NCBI GenBank assembly: GCA_038320345.1
Contig: JBBQED010000008.1
Location: forward strand, 1 to 64,000
Reading direction: 5' to 3'
DNA length: 64,000 bases
Source: JBBQED01 sp038320345
GTDB lineage: Bacteria; Bacteroidota; Bacteroidia; AKYH767-A; OLB10
Part shown: piece after piece, positions 34,501 through 42,758 of the stretch
Layout: every line of letters starts with the position of its first letter
Position numbering within the stretch: the first letter of the stretch is position 1
Translations under genes and position numbers: made by a program
The notes under the pieces: generated by a model
What the model saw: only the letters and a program-made list of their open reading frames with translations
Databases searched by the model: none
Told to the model about the DNA's origin: nothing

Positions 34501-36801
34501 ATCTCTTCGAATAACCACTGTATCACGTTTAACACAACTTCCGTTCGTAATCGACCAGACAAAAATATTATTACCGTATACTAAATTGTTAGCTGTAGTA
34601 TTTGAGGTATTTGTACTTGTTAAAGTTGCAGTTCCTAGTGATGACCATAATCCTATTCCGGGTGCAAATGCATTCCCAGATAAACTAGCAGTTGAAGTTG
34701 TACAAAACGATTGATCGGGTCCGGCATTTGCGGTGATTGAAGAATCCACAACTACTCGCACAGTATCTTTAAGAATACAAGCTCCATTGGTTACGGTCCA
34801 GATAAAAGTATAAGTACCAGCATTCGTTAATCCACTAACGTTAGTCGTCGCATTAGAAGGTGATGCAATAATTGCAGTACTTGAAGTTGTCCATAATCCA
34901 GTTGCTGGATTGGGATTGTTTCCTGATAATGTTACAGTACTACCTTGACAAATCGACTGATCGATACCTGCATTGGATGGAATCTGAATACTAACTACTA
35001 TACGCATAGTATCTCTACTTACACAAGTTCCGTTAGTAACAGTCCATACAAAATTGTGAGTACCTGTAGTAAGTCCAGTGATCGTTGTATTAAATGCAGT
35101 AGGAGTTGTAATCGTTCCTCCGTTTAGTTTTGTCCAGAGTCCAGTACCTGGTGTTGGATTATTTCCTGCAAGCGTGGTGGTAGTAGTAGTTTCACAAAGT
35201 GCCTGATCAGGTCCTGCATTTGCAGTGATGAGCGAGTCTCTCCTTACGATTACAGTATCTCTACTTACACAAGCACCGTAAGTTGTGGTATACACAAATA
35301 TATTTGATCCATAAGGAATATTACTTACACTTGTAGTTGCAGTTGATGGTGTAGCAATAATTGAAGTAGAAGTTGTGGACCACAATCCAGTTCCTGGAGC
35401 AGCACTATTTCCTGTCAAAGTTGTTGTTGATGTAGTACAAAACTGTTGGTCTAATCCTGCATTAGCTACAACAGGGGCGCGCACAATAATTGTCATCGTA
35501 TCTCTACTAACGCATGCACCTACCGTGATTGTCCATACAAAACTGTAAAAACCTGCTGTACTTAAACCTGTAACGGTTGTTGTTGCACTAGTAGGACTTG
35601 TAATGGTTCCACTAGTCACCGCTGTCCATAATCCAGTTCCTGGTAATGGGCTATTTCCATTCAATGTTCCTGAAGCAGTACTCGTACACACTTGAATATC
35701 TGCACCTGCATTTGCAATTCGTGGAGTGCTCACTACAATCAACATCGTATCACGTGTAATGCATGCACCATTTGTGACCGTCCATATAAATGTATTGGTT
35801 CCGGTAGTTAAACCAGCAACTGTTGCGTTAATACTTGTTGGATTTGTTATGATAGCAGCTCCAGAAGTAGTCCATAAGCCAGTACCGGGTGAAGCACTCA
35901 ATGCTGCAAGCGTAGCAGTACCTGGACTTAAACAAGCTGTTTGATCGGGCCCTGCATTTGGTGTGAGTGGACTTGAAACTGTTATCAGCATGGTATCACG
36001 CGCTGTACATGATCCACTAGTGGTAGTCCATATAAAGGTATAAATACCAGCAGTAGTTAATCCAGTAATTGTTGTATTTCTATTAGATGGTGTAGTTATA
36101 ATTGCAGTACTTGTAGTGGTCCATAATCCAGAACCGGGTGTAGGATTACTAGCTCCCATAATTGCTGTACCAGGAGAAGAACATATTTGTTGATCTGGAC
36201 CTGCGTTTGTTGTTACGGGTTGATCAACAGTAACGGTAACCTGATCTGCATCAGAACATGTTCCATCCGACACTACCCAGAAAAATAAATAGGTGCCGCT
36301 AATTAAATTTGAAACTACTGTAGTATCATTCGCGGGACTAGCAATGATTGCGCTACTTGAAGTAAACCATGTTCCAGAAACACCAGCGATACCTGGATCA
36401 ACAGATGTTAATGTTGTTGAGCTTTGCGGAGAACAAATTCGAACGGTAGATTGATTTACATGCGCCACGAGTACATATATACTATGCACTGCAGTATCTT
36501 TTGCACCATTTGCATCGGTTACGATCAACCGCACAGAATAATTTCCCCCTAATGCATAAGCATGAGTAGGATTCTGATTGGTGGAAACGCCGGCATCGCC
36601 GAAGGTCCAATCCCAATTGGTTAAAGCTGCCGAACCTGAAACCGTAAGGTCGGTGAAGAGAATAGTATTTCCAACACATACAATTGTGTCGTCGGCCTGA
36701 AATTCAGCATTAGGCGCCTGTGCCGAAGCATTCTGCACGAGGCAGAAGAGCATCAGGACTAAGGCGGCAGCTGATAGAATCGCTTTGGATCTGCGCAACA
36801 T
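28540..36801 (-). CDS. Giant T9SS type B surface adhesin (2753 residues)
   Basis: This is a cell-surface protein, probably an adhesin. A signal peptide (1-28, ending ASAQ) precedes a PKD domain (about 30-112; WDWTFGDAG). Next come 21 tandem Ig/PKD-like units of about 82 residues (about 115-1834; consensus NAGPDQ-x-IC and GTGLW), one further PKD-like unit, three cadherin-like Ig domains (about 1913-2205; VNDPP and NDTDPD motifs) and four SprB repeats (about 2208-2505; GGTPGYTYLWN type). Finally there is a gliding-motility-associated type B sorting domain (about 2664-2753; VPNGFSPNGDGINDF, FNRWGNLVY, ending YVILRR). One Cys pair recurs per unit (IC near the start, GxC near the end), suggesting disulfides. 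There is no catalytic domain. It is transcribed alone, with its own terminator. Confidence 0.92.
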   Translation of the reverse strand: MLRRSKAILSAAALVLMLFCLVQNASAQAPNAEFQADDTIVCVGNTILFTDLTVSGSAALTNWDWTFGDAGVSTNQNPTHAYALGGNYSVRLIVTDANGAKDTAVHSIYVLVAHVNQSTVRICSPQSSTTLTSVDPGIAGVSGTWFTSSSAIIASPANDTTVVSNLISGTYLFFWVVSDGTCSDADQVTVTVDQPVTTNAGPDQQICSSPGTAIMGASNPTPGSGLWTTTSTAIITTPSNRNTTITGLTTAGIYTFIWTTTSGSCTARDTMLITVSSPLTPNAGPDQTACLSPGTATLAALSASPGTGLWTTSGAAIITNPTSINATVAGLTTGTNTFIWTVTNGACITRDTMLIVVSTPRIANAGADIQVCTSTASGTLNGNSPLPGTGLWTAVTSGTITSPTSATTTVTGLSTAGFYSFVWTITVGACVSRDTMTIIVRAPVVANAGLDQQFCTTSTTTLTGNSAAPGTGLWSTTSTSIIATPSTATTSVSNIPYGSNIFVYTTTYGACVSRDTVIVRRDSLITANAGPDQALCETTTTTTLAGNNPTPGTGLWTKLNGGTITTPTAFNTTITGLTTGTHNFVWTVTNGTCVSRDTMRIVVSIQIPSNAGIDQSICQGSTVTLSGNNPNPATGLWTTSSTAIIASPSNATTNVSGLTNAGTYTFIWTVTNGACILKDTVRVVVDSSITANAGPDQSFCTTSTASLSGNAFAPGIGLWSSLGTATLTSTNTSNTTANNLVYGNNIFVWSITNGSCVKRDTVVIRRDSLITANAGLDQQVCAGTASIIMAANSASPGTGLWTTTSTAVITTPTSATTTVTGILTAGTYTFVWRITNGTCTSRDTMVLRVDQNIIASAGPDQAICSANSATLAGNNPSPGTGLWSTTSSAVITTPTSQTSTITGLGVGSYTLVWTITNGTCISRDTVIIRIDSLRNANAGPDQSICSGTNLIMNANTAAPGTGLWTALSSGTITTPTSPTTTITGLSVAGTYNFVWTITNGACVSRDTVAITVSTPVIAAAGQDQAICSANSATLAGNNPSPGTGLWSTLSAAIITTPTSANSTITGLAVGSYTLVWTITNGACITSDTVVIRVDSLRIANAGPDQAICSGTTATMSANIASPGTGIWTALSGGTINTPSDPSTTITGLSTAGTYNFVWTITNGACVSRDTVAITVSTPVIATAGTDQNLCNATTTNLNGSNPAPGTGVWTTTSTAIIASPGAAATSVSSLPIGTSLFIWTITNGSCITADTVAVTIDSLINASAGPDQAVCSGTTVVMSANPPAPGVGVWIALSGGTITTVSSETTTITGLSTPGVYTFVWNIINGSCTASDTVVVNVSDPVPALAGTDQSLCESFATSLVGNDPTPATGLWTNFSGAIIVDPTDPLSAVSGLSYGANNFIWTITNGTCITADTVIINVDSLIISNAGADQILCSGSTININANTPASGIGTWQALNGGVISSVNSASTNISGLLSAGSYQFVWTIDNGACNSSDTILITIDSLIAANAGTDQQLCDNFSSTLNGNTVTPGIGAWTTISSASITDPTDPLSSVNGLSYGANDFVWTVTNGVCTSTDTISISVANLIAADAGFDDVICANPGVLSLSAVDPSPGTGLWTATNGGVFADSSAFATTVTGLTTSGVYEFIWTVSNGICSSSDTMYVTVDSNEVALAGPDQLLCETQTTANLAANTAVLGNGVWTTFSTAIINDPTDPNTLISGLAIGTYQFIWTISNGSCVSEDTVDVVVSQLATVADAGADQQACENAAGVVLGGNTPLIGSGLWSSLGAAIADNPADPNSTVSGLVIGLNGFVWTITNGGCSNTDTTYIVATPNPIADAGVDQFVTAGTPVTIGGAPSGTSGVPPYTYAWTPSLGLDSDTIANPLATLFATQSYTLIVTDSLGCYGTDTVVVYVNDPPIALNDTIGINEDSTVVISALGNDTDPDNNINPGSVQIVFGPFNGSASVDPLTGDITYIPNLNFNGLDSIFYSVCDSGIPVYCDTAWIFINLQPVNDPPLAVDDSASTDQDSCITIAITLNDSDIENSLLLSSLTIVTGPANGTFTLDTLTGLLTYCPDSGFVGIDTLVYSICDSGIPLPGLCDTALVIITVNPLNHAPVALNDSVTVCTADSALIKVLFNDTDLDGDTLTVGIVQGPYNGTAVLDSNQQITYLANSGYSGLDSLAYSLCDNAVPSACDTAWVFIMVHPAPQISAVTSGVVCFGDSTGTIDIAVVGNAPFEYSWNTGALTEDLDSLVAGTYTIVVTDSNSCSMILTDSVAGPTSPLLGILNLQPVLCHNDSSGAIDLQMSGGTAPYTFTWSNGQVTEDLDSLAAGIYTVQVTDTNGCVYTISDTIIQPDSALIATLTHTDVYCLGDSSGSVQVAVSGGTPGYTYLWNTTDTAQNIGNLSAGTYSVTISDAYSCTLTLTDTVFSTGTPIVLNPVVNSPKCLESIFGNITLSPSGGVSPYTYLWNTADTLSLIDSLLAGTYSVAVTDSNGCFAVDTIVIADSSALILSNSGGNNFCEGDSIILSVPVYSNVTYAWSLNGTVTGDTLTSLTVTQSGDYSIQATAGCGNFNAGPININVNALPLTTVTSPANILCDSVLTLSATGGNTYSWSPAALCSSPNTSVTTVSPLYTTIFTVQVTDTNGCSVMDSVSVTVQCDTLDVPNGFSPNGDGINDFFVIGGLIRYPDGLLQIFNRWGNLVYKMKHYDNTFNGFSNIDRIKLGKELPDGTYYFIFDPNNGESAKTGYVILRR
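31300..36459 (-). repeat. Tandem array of 21 coding repeats, about 246 bp each
   Basis: About 5160 bases inside the giant adhesin gene encode consecutive Ig/PKD-like units. Each has a NAGPDQ-like opening, GTGLW, a TITGL segment, WTITNG.C, and S.DTV.I.V at the end. Units alternate between two types, giving a higher-order period near 490 bp. The most alike pairs are the ninth and eleventh, and the tenth and twelfth, counted from the first NAGPDQ unit. Repeated segments such as CAAATCGCTTGATC stand out at the DNA level, but identity is too low for a non-coding satellite. Confidence 0.9.
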
Positions 36802-37021
36802 CTCAATATGGTTTTAGCGTCGTGGGACACTTTTAGATACATTTCTTACGTAAATCTTACAGAAGTTGTTACCGAAAAGACCAAACAGTTTTGAACTGAA
36901 TTGATAAGGGATCCAATAAAACATAGGAGAAGTATCATGAAATCCGCATCAGGCATAGGTCTCCCGACGAGCACTTGCATGATAAAAAATACGGGAAGCC
37001 CTACAAATTAGGGAGTAAAAC

Positions 37022-37050
37022 AAAACCCCGGCCTTACAGGACCAGGGTTT
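37022..37050 (-). terminator. Terminator at the end of the dcw operon
   Basis: On the minus strand AAACCCTGG pairs with CCGGGGTTT (one wobble), with an inner CCT/AGG stem. TGTTTT follows. It lies 28 bases after the GatB/YqeY stop codon. Confidence 0.75.
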
Positions 37051-37078
37051 AAATTGAAAGATTGGGAAAAAATTTCGA

Positions 37079-37528
37079 TTATCCGCCCAATAATTGTTTC
37101 ACTAGGGTAGAAACGATACGGTTATCTGCTTTTCCTGCAAACTGCTTGTTAGCAGCACCCATCACCTTCCCCATATCTGCTGGGGACTTTGCTCCTACGC
37201 TCTCTATAATTCCAGTTAATGCTGCTTTAATTTCATCTTCAGTCATCATTTGTGGAAGAAATTTTTCAATAACCTGCAACTCTTCGATTTCTGTTTTTGC
37301 AAGATCATCTCTTTGCTGCTGCTGATAAATTTCCAAGGATTCCTTTCTTGACTTCACTAACTTTTGCAGGATTTTCATTTCATCATCTGCAGTAAGTTCC
37401 GTTCCTGAACCACTTGTTTTTGCATTCAGAATAGCCGCTTTAATAGCACGAAGCGCCCTTAATCCTGCTTCATTTTTTGCAAGCATAGCGGCTTTTAATT
37501 CCACCATAATATCCTGTTCTAGACTCAT
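37079..37528 (-). CDS. GatB/YqeY domain protein
   Basis: This small cytosolic protein has 149 residues and a YqeY fold, related to the tRNA-binding tail domain of the GatB amidotransferase subunit. Conserved segments are ALRAIKAAILNAKTS, SRKESLEIY, FLPQMMTEDEI and PADMGKVMGA. The exact role is unknown; a link to tRNA or translation is assumed from the fold. It follows ftsZ with an 18-base gap, and the same neighbour is seen behind ftsZ in other Bacteroidota. A terminator follows, so it is probably the last gene of the dcw transcript. Confidence 0.88.
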   Translation of the reverse strand: MSLEQDIMVELKAAMLAKNEAGLRALRAIKAAILNAKTSGSGTELTADDEMKILQKLVKSRKESLEIYQQQQRDDLAKTEIEELQVIEKFLPQMMTEDEIKAALTGIIESVGAKSPADMGKVMGAANKQFAGKADNRIVSTLVKQLLGG

Positions 37529-37546
37529 AATTTTCTGCTTAAATGA

Positions 37547-39196
37547 TTAATCTACACGATCGTGAAGGAATGAATTATTAGAACGTAATTCTGGCTTTCC
37601 AGTTCCTTCATCATTTGATAAAGTAAAACGAGAAACAGAAGAATCACCTGATGCAGGAATATTTTCCAGTCTTACGTTACGACGTTTGTAGGCTGGTTCC
37701 TTTTCCAAATCAGCAATTCCGTTAGGAGAATTCATTTTGTAGCTAAGCTCTTTCAAACGTAAGATTCTTTCGCGTGAACGACGATACATTTCTTCTTCTG
37801 GAGTCGGTGCATTTTCTTCCTGTTGTTGAATTGGATCGCTATTTAAAGTATGACGAATTACTGGCTCATTGTACTCCGGTGATGGCGTTTCTTTTTCAAA
37901 AGTAACAGGTGCTTCAACAGGAGGATCAAGATCGAGAGGTAAATCTAAAACTACTGCAGTTACTTCTTCACGAACAATCAATACAGGTTCCATATTGTCT
38001 TCTTGTTCGCTAACATTCAACTGCTCCACTTGAACTTCATTTCTAGTGATGAGTGTTGGCTCCATTGAATGAATTGCAACTGGAGTGGAAGGCACAACCT
38101 CTGCAACAGTTGTAGAAGGCGCAGTAACGCTATTCACCAATGTCGACTTTTTATCATCGTTTAAAGAATATACGATTTTTTCAGGCTTTGCTTGCTCTAC
38201 AGAAAGTTGATTATTGGTTTTAAATCCAGTAGCAATAATGGTTACTCCTACTTTTTCACCAAGCGCAGCGTCATGACCAATACCCATGATAATCTCCGCA
38301 GTTTGACCTGCTTGAGCTTGAATATAATCATTGATTTCGCCCACTTCATCCATCGTTACTTCAGTACTTCCACTAGTGATATTTAGTAGAATATATCTTG
38401 CACCTTCAATATGATTATCATTTAATAGTGGAGAATCCAGTGCTTGTTCGGCGGAACGTACAGCACGGTTATCACCTTCAGCAGTAGCAGAACCCATGAT
38501 GGCTACACCACTTTCTTTCATAACGGTCTGGATATCCGCAAAATCAACATTCATGTGCATAGTATTGGTAATGATCTCTGCAATACTTTTTGCAGCTACT
38601 GCCAACACATCATCTGCATGACCAAATGCTTTTGTAAGATTAAGATTACCATAGATCTCGCGTAACTTATCATTGCAGATAATCAACAGCGCATCTACAT
38701 TTTTTTTCATTTCTTCAATGCCGAGTTCTGCTTGCTGTCTTCTCTTTCTTCCTTCAAAAGCAAAAGGTATAGTAACGATACCGACGGTAAGCACACCTTG
38801 TTCACGGGCAATGCCAGCAATGATAGGCGCTGCACCTGTTCCAGTACCTCCACCCATTCCTGCAGTAACGAAAACCATTTTAGTATCTCCCGTCATGAGC
38901 GCTCTCAACTCATCATGATTTTCAATAGCAGCTTGCTTTCCTACTTCTGGAATTGCACCTGCACCACGTCCTTCAGTAAGGCTTGGTCCGAGTTGGATTT
39001 TCAGAGGAACAGGACTCATTTCAAGTGCCTGAGCATCAGTATTACAAACAAGGAATTCAACGCCTTTGATTCCCTGTTTAAACATATGGTTAACGGCATT
39101 ACTTCCACCACCTCCAACACCAATTACTTTGATGATAGAATTCTGCTCTTTCGGCAGATCGAATGGAATTAGCGATGAAAATTCTTGCTGACTCAT
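37547..39196 (-). CDS. ftsZ: Cell division protein FtsZ
   Basis: This tubulin-like GTPase forms the division ring. The nucleotide-binding start IKVIGVGGGGSNAVNHM and the tubulin signature GGGTGTGAAP (residues 115-124) are intact, as is the T7 loop segment NVDFADIQTVM. At 549 residues it is much longer than E. coli FtsZ (383). The extra length is a linker of more than 200 residues after the GTPase core, rich in Glu, Pro, Thr and Val, as is usual in Bacteroidota. The C-terminus (NNSFLHDRVD) is the likely partner-binding peptide. It follows ftsA with a 50-base gap. Confidence 0.97.
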   Translation of the reverse strand: MSQQEFSSLIPFDLPKEQNSIIKVIGVGGGGSNAVNHMFKQGIKGVEFLVCNTDAQALEMSPVPLKIQLGPSLTEGRGAGAIPEVGKQAAIENHDELRALMTGDTKMVFVTAGMGGGTGTGAAPIIAGIAREQGVLTVGIVTIPFAFEGRKRRQQAELGIEEMKKNVDALLIICNDKLREIYGNLNLTKAFGHADDVLAVAAKSIAEIITNTMHMNVDFADIQTVMKESGVAIMGSATAEGDNRAVRSAEQALDSPLLNDNHIEGARYILLNITSGSTEVTMDEVGEINDYIQAQAGQTAEIIMGIGHDAALGEKVGVTIIATGFKTNNQLSVEQAKPEKIVYSLNDDKKSTLVNSVTAPSTTVAEVVPSTPVAIHSMEPTLITRNEVQVEQLNVSEQEDNMEPVLIVREEVTAVVLDLPLDLDPPVEAPVTFEKETPSPEYNEPVIRHTLNSDPIQQQEENAPTPEEEMYRRSRERILRLKELSYKMNSPNGIADLEKEPAYKRRNVRLENIPASGDSSVSRFTLSNDEGTGKPELRSNNSFLHDRVD

Positions 39197-39246
39197 GGTT
39201 ATAGTGTTTTTTGTTTTTTCAATGTTGGTTACTTACAATTTCAAAA

Positions 39247-40530
39247 TTAGATCCTATCATCTTCACCTTCATCACCAAAAATTTGTGTTCCCTTTTTAAA
39301 GATATCGAACCATTTACCTTTGGTTCTTTCAGGAGCCTCCGAACTTATGGTGTTTGTTTTAGGACGACGTGCATCACGTTCAATTTCTATCAGACCTTTA
39401 ATTACTAATCCTACACCTGTAGCGTACATCGGACTTTTTACTTCGTCCATTCCTTTGCCCAGATGTTCATTCGGGTAACCGATACGTGTATCCATCCCCG
39501 TAATAAACTCCACCAGTTGCGTCACATGTTTCAGTTGAGAACCTCCACCAGTAATTACAATACCGGCAATCAATTTTTTCTCAAATCCTGAACTCTTGAT
39601 TTCATAATACACATTTTCAATGATCTCTTCCATCCGTGCTTGAATGATAGAAGCTAGATTTCTCACTGAAATTTCTTTAGGTTCACGACCGCGTAATCCT
39701 GGTATCGATACAATTTCATTTTCTTTCATCTGCTTAGATAAAGCAGAACCGAATTTCACTTTCAATAATTCAGCTTGATTGCGAATAATCGAACAACCTT
39801 CTTTGATATCTTCTGTAATTACATTCCCACCAAAAGGAATAACTGCTGTATGACGAATGATTCCATCTTGGAAAATGGCGATGTCCGTTGTACCACCACC
39901 GATATCAACGAGTACAACACCAGCTTCTTTTTCTTCTTCGGTCAGTACGGCTTCTGCGGATGCTAAGGGTTCAAGAATCAGATCGATAGTTTTCAGCCCA
40001 GCTTTTAGCACACACTTCTGAATATTATTAGCGGCAGTAATCAAACCTGTGATGATATGACAGTTCGCTTCGAGGCGAATGCCCGACATCCCAATTGGAT
40101 CTTTAATGCCCTGCTCATTATCTACGATAAACTCTTGAGGAATCACATGAATAATCTCTTCACCCGGAGGCATAGCAAGTTTATACATGTCATCAATAAT
40201 TGAATCGATATCTTTTTGACTGATTTCGTCGGTAACATTATGACGTGTAATCATGCCACGGTGCTGCATACTTTTGATATGTTGACCCGCAATTCCCACA
40301 TGAACATCACTAATTTCAACGCCAGACTTCGCCTCAGCTTCAGCCACAGCTTCTTTGATGGATGCAACTGTTTTCTCAATATTAGCAACCATTCCTCGCA
40401 TCACACCTAGTGATTCAGAACGGCCCATACCAAGTACTTCGACTTTGCCAAATTCATTACGACGACCAACGATTGCCGCAATTTTTGTGGTTCCGATATC
40501 CAGCCCGACTATGATCCCTGTGTGTTCCAT
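39247..40530 (-). CDS. ftsA: Cell division protein FtsA
   Basis: This actin-like ATPase tethers FtsZ to the membrane. Actin-fold motifs: phosphate 1 IIVGLDIGTTKIAAIVG (residues 6-22), the SHS2/1C insertion domain (about 85-170), phosphate 2 VLVDIGGGTTDIAIF (about 207-221) and the adenosine motif IVITGGGSQLKHV. The tail after about residue 385 is charged and ends in KGTQIFGDEGEDDRI, so the membrane-targeting amphipathic helix is probably the WFDIFKKG segment. The length, 427 residues, is normal. It is 3 bases from ftsQ and 50 from ftsZ. Confidence 0.96.
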   Translation of the reverse strand: MEHTGIIVGLDIGTTKIAAIVGRRNEFGKVEVLGMGRSESLGVMRGMVANIEKTVASIKEAVAEAEAKSGVEISDVHVGIAGQHIKSMQHRGMITRHNVTDEISQKDIDSIIDDMYKLAMPPGEEIIHVIPQEFIVDNEQGIKDPIGMSGIRLEANCHIITGLITAANNIQKCVLKAGLKTIDLILEPLASAEAVLTEEEKEAGVVLVDIGGGTTDIAIFQDGIIRHTAVIPFGGNVITEDIKEGCSIIRNQAELLKVKFGSALSKQMKENEIVSIPGLRGREPKEISVRNLASIIQARMEEIIENVYYEIKSSGFEKKLIAGIVITGGGSQLKHVTQLVEFITGMDTRIGYPNEHLGKGMDEVKSPMYATGVGLVIKGLIEIERDARRPKTNTISSEAPERTKGKWFDIFKKGTQIFGDEGEDDRI

Positions 40531-40533
40531 CTA

Positions 40534-41355
40534 CTATTTAATTTTGCTGCAAACTACCTGATCACGAAATTTCAGATTAATTACATTGTAATTATTCCAT
40601 CCCGTTTTATTGAGACCTTGTTTATAAAATGTCATTAATCTGCTGAACTTATTGTTAAGATCTGTGGTATCACCGATCAGAATACGGTGATTGCCGACGC
40701 GCGGAATGACCTCTAACTCCTGTTGTTCGTTCACATAAATCTGTTCGGTGTTAGCCGACCAGAAGGTATCTGCCTCCAGAAATGTTGCTAGCGCATACAC
40801 CTGATTTATCATCCTAGGAACCTGTAAACTATCAGTTTGGAGAGTATCAGTTACTGCAACCGCTTCTACTACTTTCATCTCTGCATAGGCATTGAAAATG
40901 TAGCCATTAGCAACAATAGCAGGTGGCGTATAATGATCAGAAACAGGCATGAATTTGCCCTCCCTATCGATATAAAATTGCTCGTCGTGCATGTTGATAA
41001 TTCGTACCACAGGATCCCGCTGCCAAATATCAACATGCAGGTTTCCATCGATGGATGAATATACTTCTGCTCTGCTAACGAATGGGTTGGTCAAAATGAT
41101 TTTTTCTAACAACATGGTGTTAATCGCGCCAAGCGGTTTTCCAACAACTTTTCCTTTAGAATTAACCAGTTCAAGGATGTCTTTCTGATCAATAAATTCA
41201 TGCGCAACAGCATCGTCAATGTTGATCTCAACATGATCGCAACGAAGTTCGAGCTGCTTTTGATTTACAAAACTTAGCAGCACGAAAGCTGTACCGAAAG
41301 ATAAAATCCATACCGTCAGGATCAGCGCTTTGCGGACTTTAGTTTTTATAACCAT
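40534..41355 (-). CDS. ftsQ: Cell division protein FtsQ/DivIB
   Basis: This bitopic divisome protein links the early and late division proteins. A short cytoplasmic start (KTKVRKA) precedes one transmembrane helix (about 10-28, ALILTVWILSFGTAFVLLSF). The periplasmic part has a POTRA-like segment (VEINIDDAVAHEFIDQKDIL) and an FtsQ-type domain (KIILTNPFVSRAEVYSSIDG, IWQRDPVVRII). The sequence is divergent, so position between murC (10-base overlap) and ftsA is strong support. The length is 273 residues. Confidence 0.9.
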   Translation of the reverse strand: MVIKTKVRKALILTVWILSFGTAFVLLSFVNQKQLELRCDHVEINIDDAVAHEFIDQKDILELVNSKGKVVGKPLGAINTMLLEKIILTNPFVSRAEVYSSIDGNLHVDIWQRDPVVRIINMHDEQFYIDREGKFMPVSDHYTPPAIVANGYIFNAYAEMKVVEAVAVTDTLQTDSLQVPRMINQVYALATFLEADTFWSANTEQIYVNEQQELEVIPRVGNHRILIGDTTDLNNKFSRLMTFYKQGLNKTGWNNYNVINLKFRDQVVCSKIK

Positions 41356-42755
41356 GTGTAAGTCTCCAGTAACTGCTTTATGGGTTGAATAAATTGATCG
41401 ATATCTCCTGCACCCAAAGTGATCAATACTTCGGGCTTTTCTTTACGAAGGGCCGGAATCAATTGCTCTTTGGTGATGAGTTGTTTGTTTTTGATTTTAA
41501 CTTTTTTCAGAATCATTGCTGAATCCACTCCAGGAATTGGCTCCTCTCGTGCCGGATAAATGGGCAACAAATACAATTTATCGAGAAGACTCAAACTCTC
41601 AGCGAATCCATCTGCAAAATCTCTTGTTCTGCTAAATAGATGAGGCTGAAAAATTCCAGTTATATTTTGATGTGGATATAATTCCTTTACTGAGCTGATT
41701 GCAGCCCGCAACTCTTCCGGATGATGGGCATAATCATCTATATAAACTAAATCCGGGCGACGAATATGCACTTCAAAACGACGATGAACCCCTGCATATG
41801 ATTCCAGAGCAGCTTTTAACTTATCCGGCTCCAATCCACTTTCAACTGCCAATGCACATGCTGCCACTGCATTTTCTACATTATGACGACCGGGTAATCC
41901 AAGTGATAATCCTCGCAGAACAAATGCAGGTGATACCAGATTAAATTCATAACGGCCATTATTTACCGAAATTTCTTCCGCACGATAATCAGCAGTATTA
42001 TCTTCAATAGAGTATGTCGCAGTTCGGGCTTTCACCTCTCCAGGATTTAACCCTGATTTATACAACAATAAACCATCTTCCTGAACCTGTGATGCAAACT
42101 CACGATACGTATTTTGCATTTCATTGCGATCACCATAAATATCCAGATGATCTGCATCCATAGAAGTTATGACTGCCATATCCGGAAATAGCGTCAGAAA
42201 TGAACGATCAAATTCATCGGCCTCTACAACAACTTTGTGTCCGTGTTTAGAAGTGTCTCCTAATAATAAATTGGATCCGAAATTTACACTGATGCCCCCT
42301 AAAAATGCTGTGCAATTTACTCCGGAAGCATGGAGGATATGTGCTAGAATAGAGGACGTTGTCGTTTTACCGTGCGTACCTGCTACAGCTAATGTAAAAT
42401 GCTCCTTGGTCAGCATTCCCAACACTTGTGAACGTTTCACTACTTGGTAATCATGACTCCTAAAAAACTGCAACTCTTGATGCGTTGAAGGAACAGCTGG
42501 CGTAATAATCACTAATGTTTTGTTTCGGTTAGCAGGATCTGAAATTTCAGAGCCTATTAACTCAGGATTATCTTCAAAATGAATTTGCATTCCTTCCTTT
42601 GTCAACTCATCAGTTAAGGGAGTGGAAGTACGATCATAACCAGCAACAACTTTTCCATCCGCAAGAAAATAACGGGCTAGCGCGCTCATACCGATCCCAC
42701 CTATCCCTAAAAGATAGATATAACGATATTGTTTAAGTCCCGGTGGTGTGATCAT
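41346..42755 (-). CDS. murC: UDP-N-acetylmuramate-L-alanine ligase
   Basis: This enzyme adds L-alanine to UDP-MurNAc in the cytosol, the first peptide step of murein synthesis. The N-terminal motif LLGIGGIGMSALARYF (about 13-28), the ATP loop GTHGKTTTSSILAHIL, the DAD/HLD segment VITSMDADHLDIYG and the C-terminal IDDYAHHPEELRA are all present. The length is 469 residues. It lies between murG (3-base gap) and ftsQ. No murB or ddl gene lies between them, unlike in E. coli; this order is normal for Bacteroidota. Confidence 0.97.
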   Translation of the reverse strand: MITPPGLKQYRYIYLLGIGGIGMSALARYFLADGKVVAGYDRTSTPLTDELTKEGMQIHFEDNPELIGSEISDPANRNKTLVIITPAVPSTHQELQFFRSHDYQVVKRSQVLGMLTKEHFTLAVAGTHGKTTTSSILAHILHASGVNCTAFLGGISVNFGSNLLLGDTSKHGHKVVVEADEFDRSFLTLFPDMAVITSMDADHLDIYGDRNEMQNTYREFASQVQEDGLLLYKSGLNPGEVKARTATYSIEDNTADYRAEEISVNNGRYEFNLVSPAFVLRGLSLGLPGRHNVENAVAACALAVESGLEPDKLKAALESYAGVHRRFEVHIRRPDLVYIDDYAHHPEELRAAISSVKELYPHQNITGIFQPHLFSRTRDFADGFAESLSLLDKLYLLPIYPAREEPIPGVDSAMILKKVKIKNKQLITKEQLIPALRKEKPEVLITLGAGDIDQFIQPIKQLLETYTWL

Positions 42756-42758
42756 TTT

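Noticed and set aside
33645..35127. Several 60-70 codon frames on either strand within the giant adhesin gene
   Set aside because: All are opposite-strand or shifted readings of the repeat units and have matching spurious repeats.
31300..36459. Regular DNA repeats that could suggest a CRISPR array or satellite
   Set aside because: The period (about 246 bp) is far too long for CRISPR, the repeats are imperfect, and one reading frame stays open throughout, encoding Ig/PKD-like units.
38732..39172. 146-codon plus-strand frame inside ftsZ
   Set aside because: It is a shadow of the strongly conserved ftsZ N-terminal coding region on the opposite strand; its composition (Ser/Thr/Asn-rich) is an artefact.
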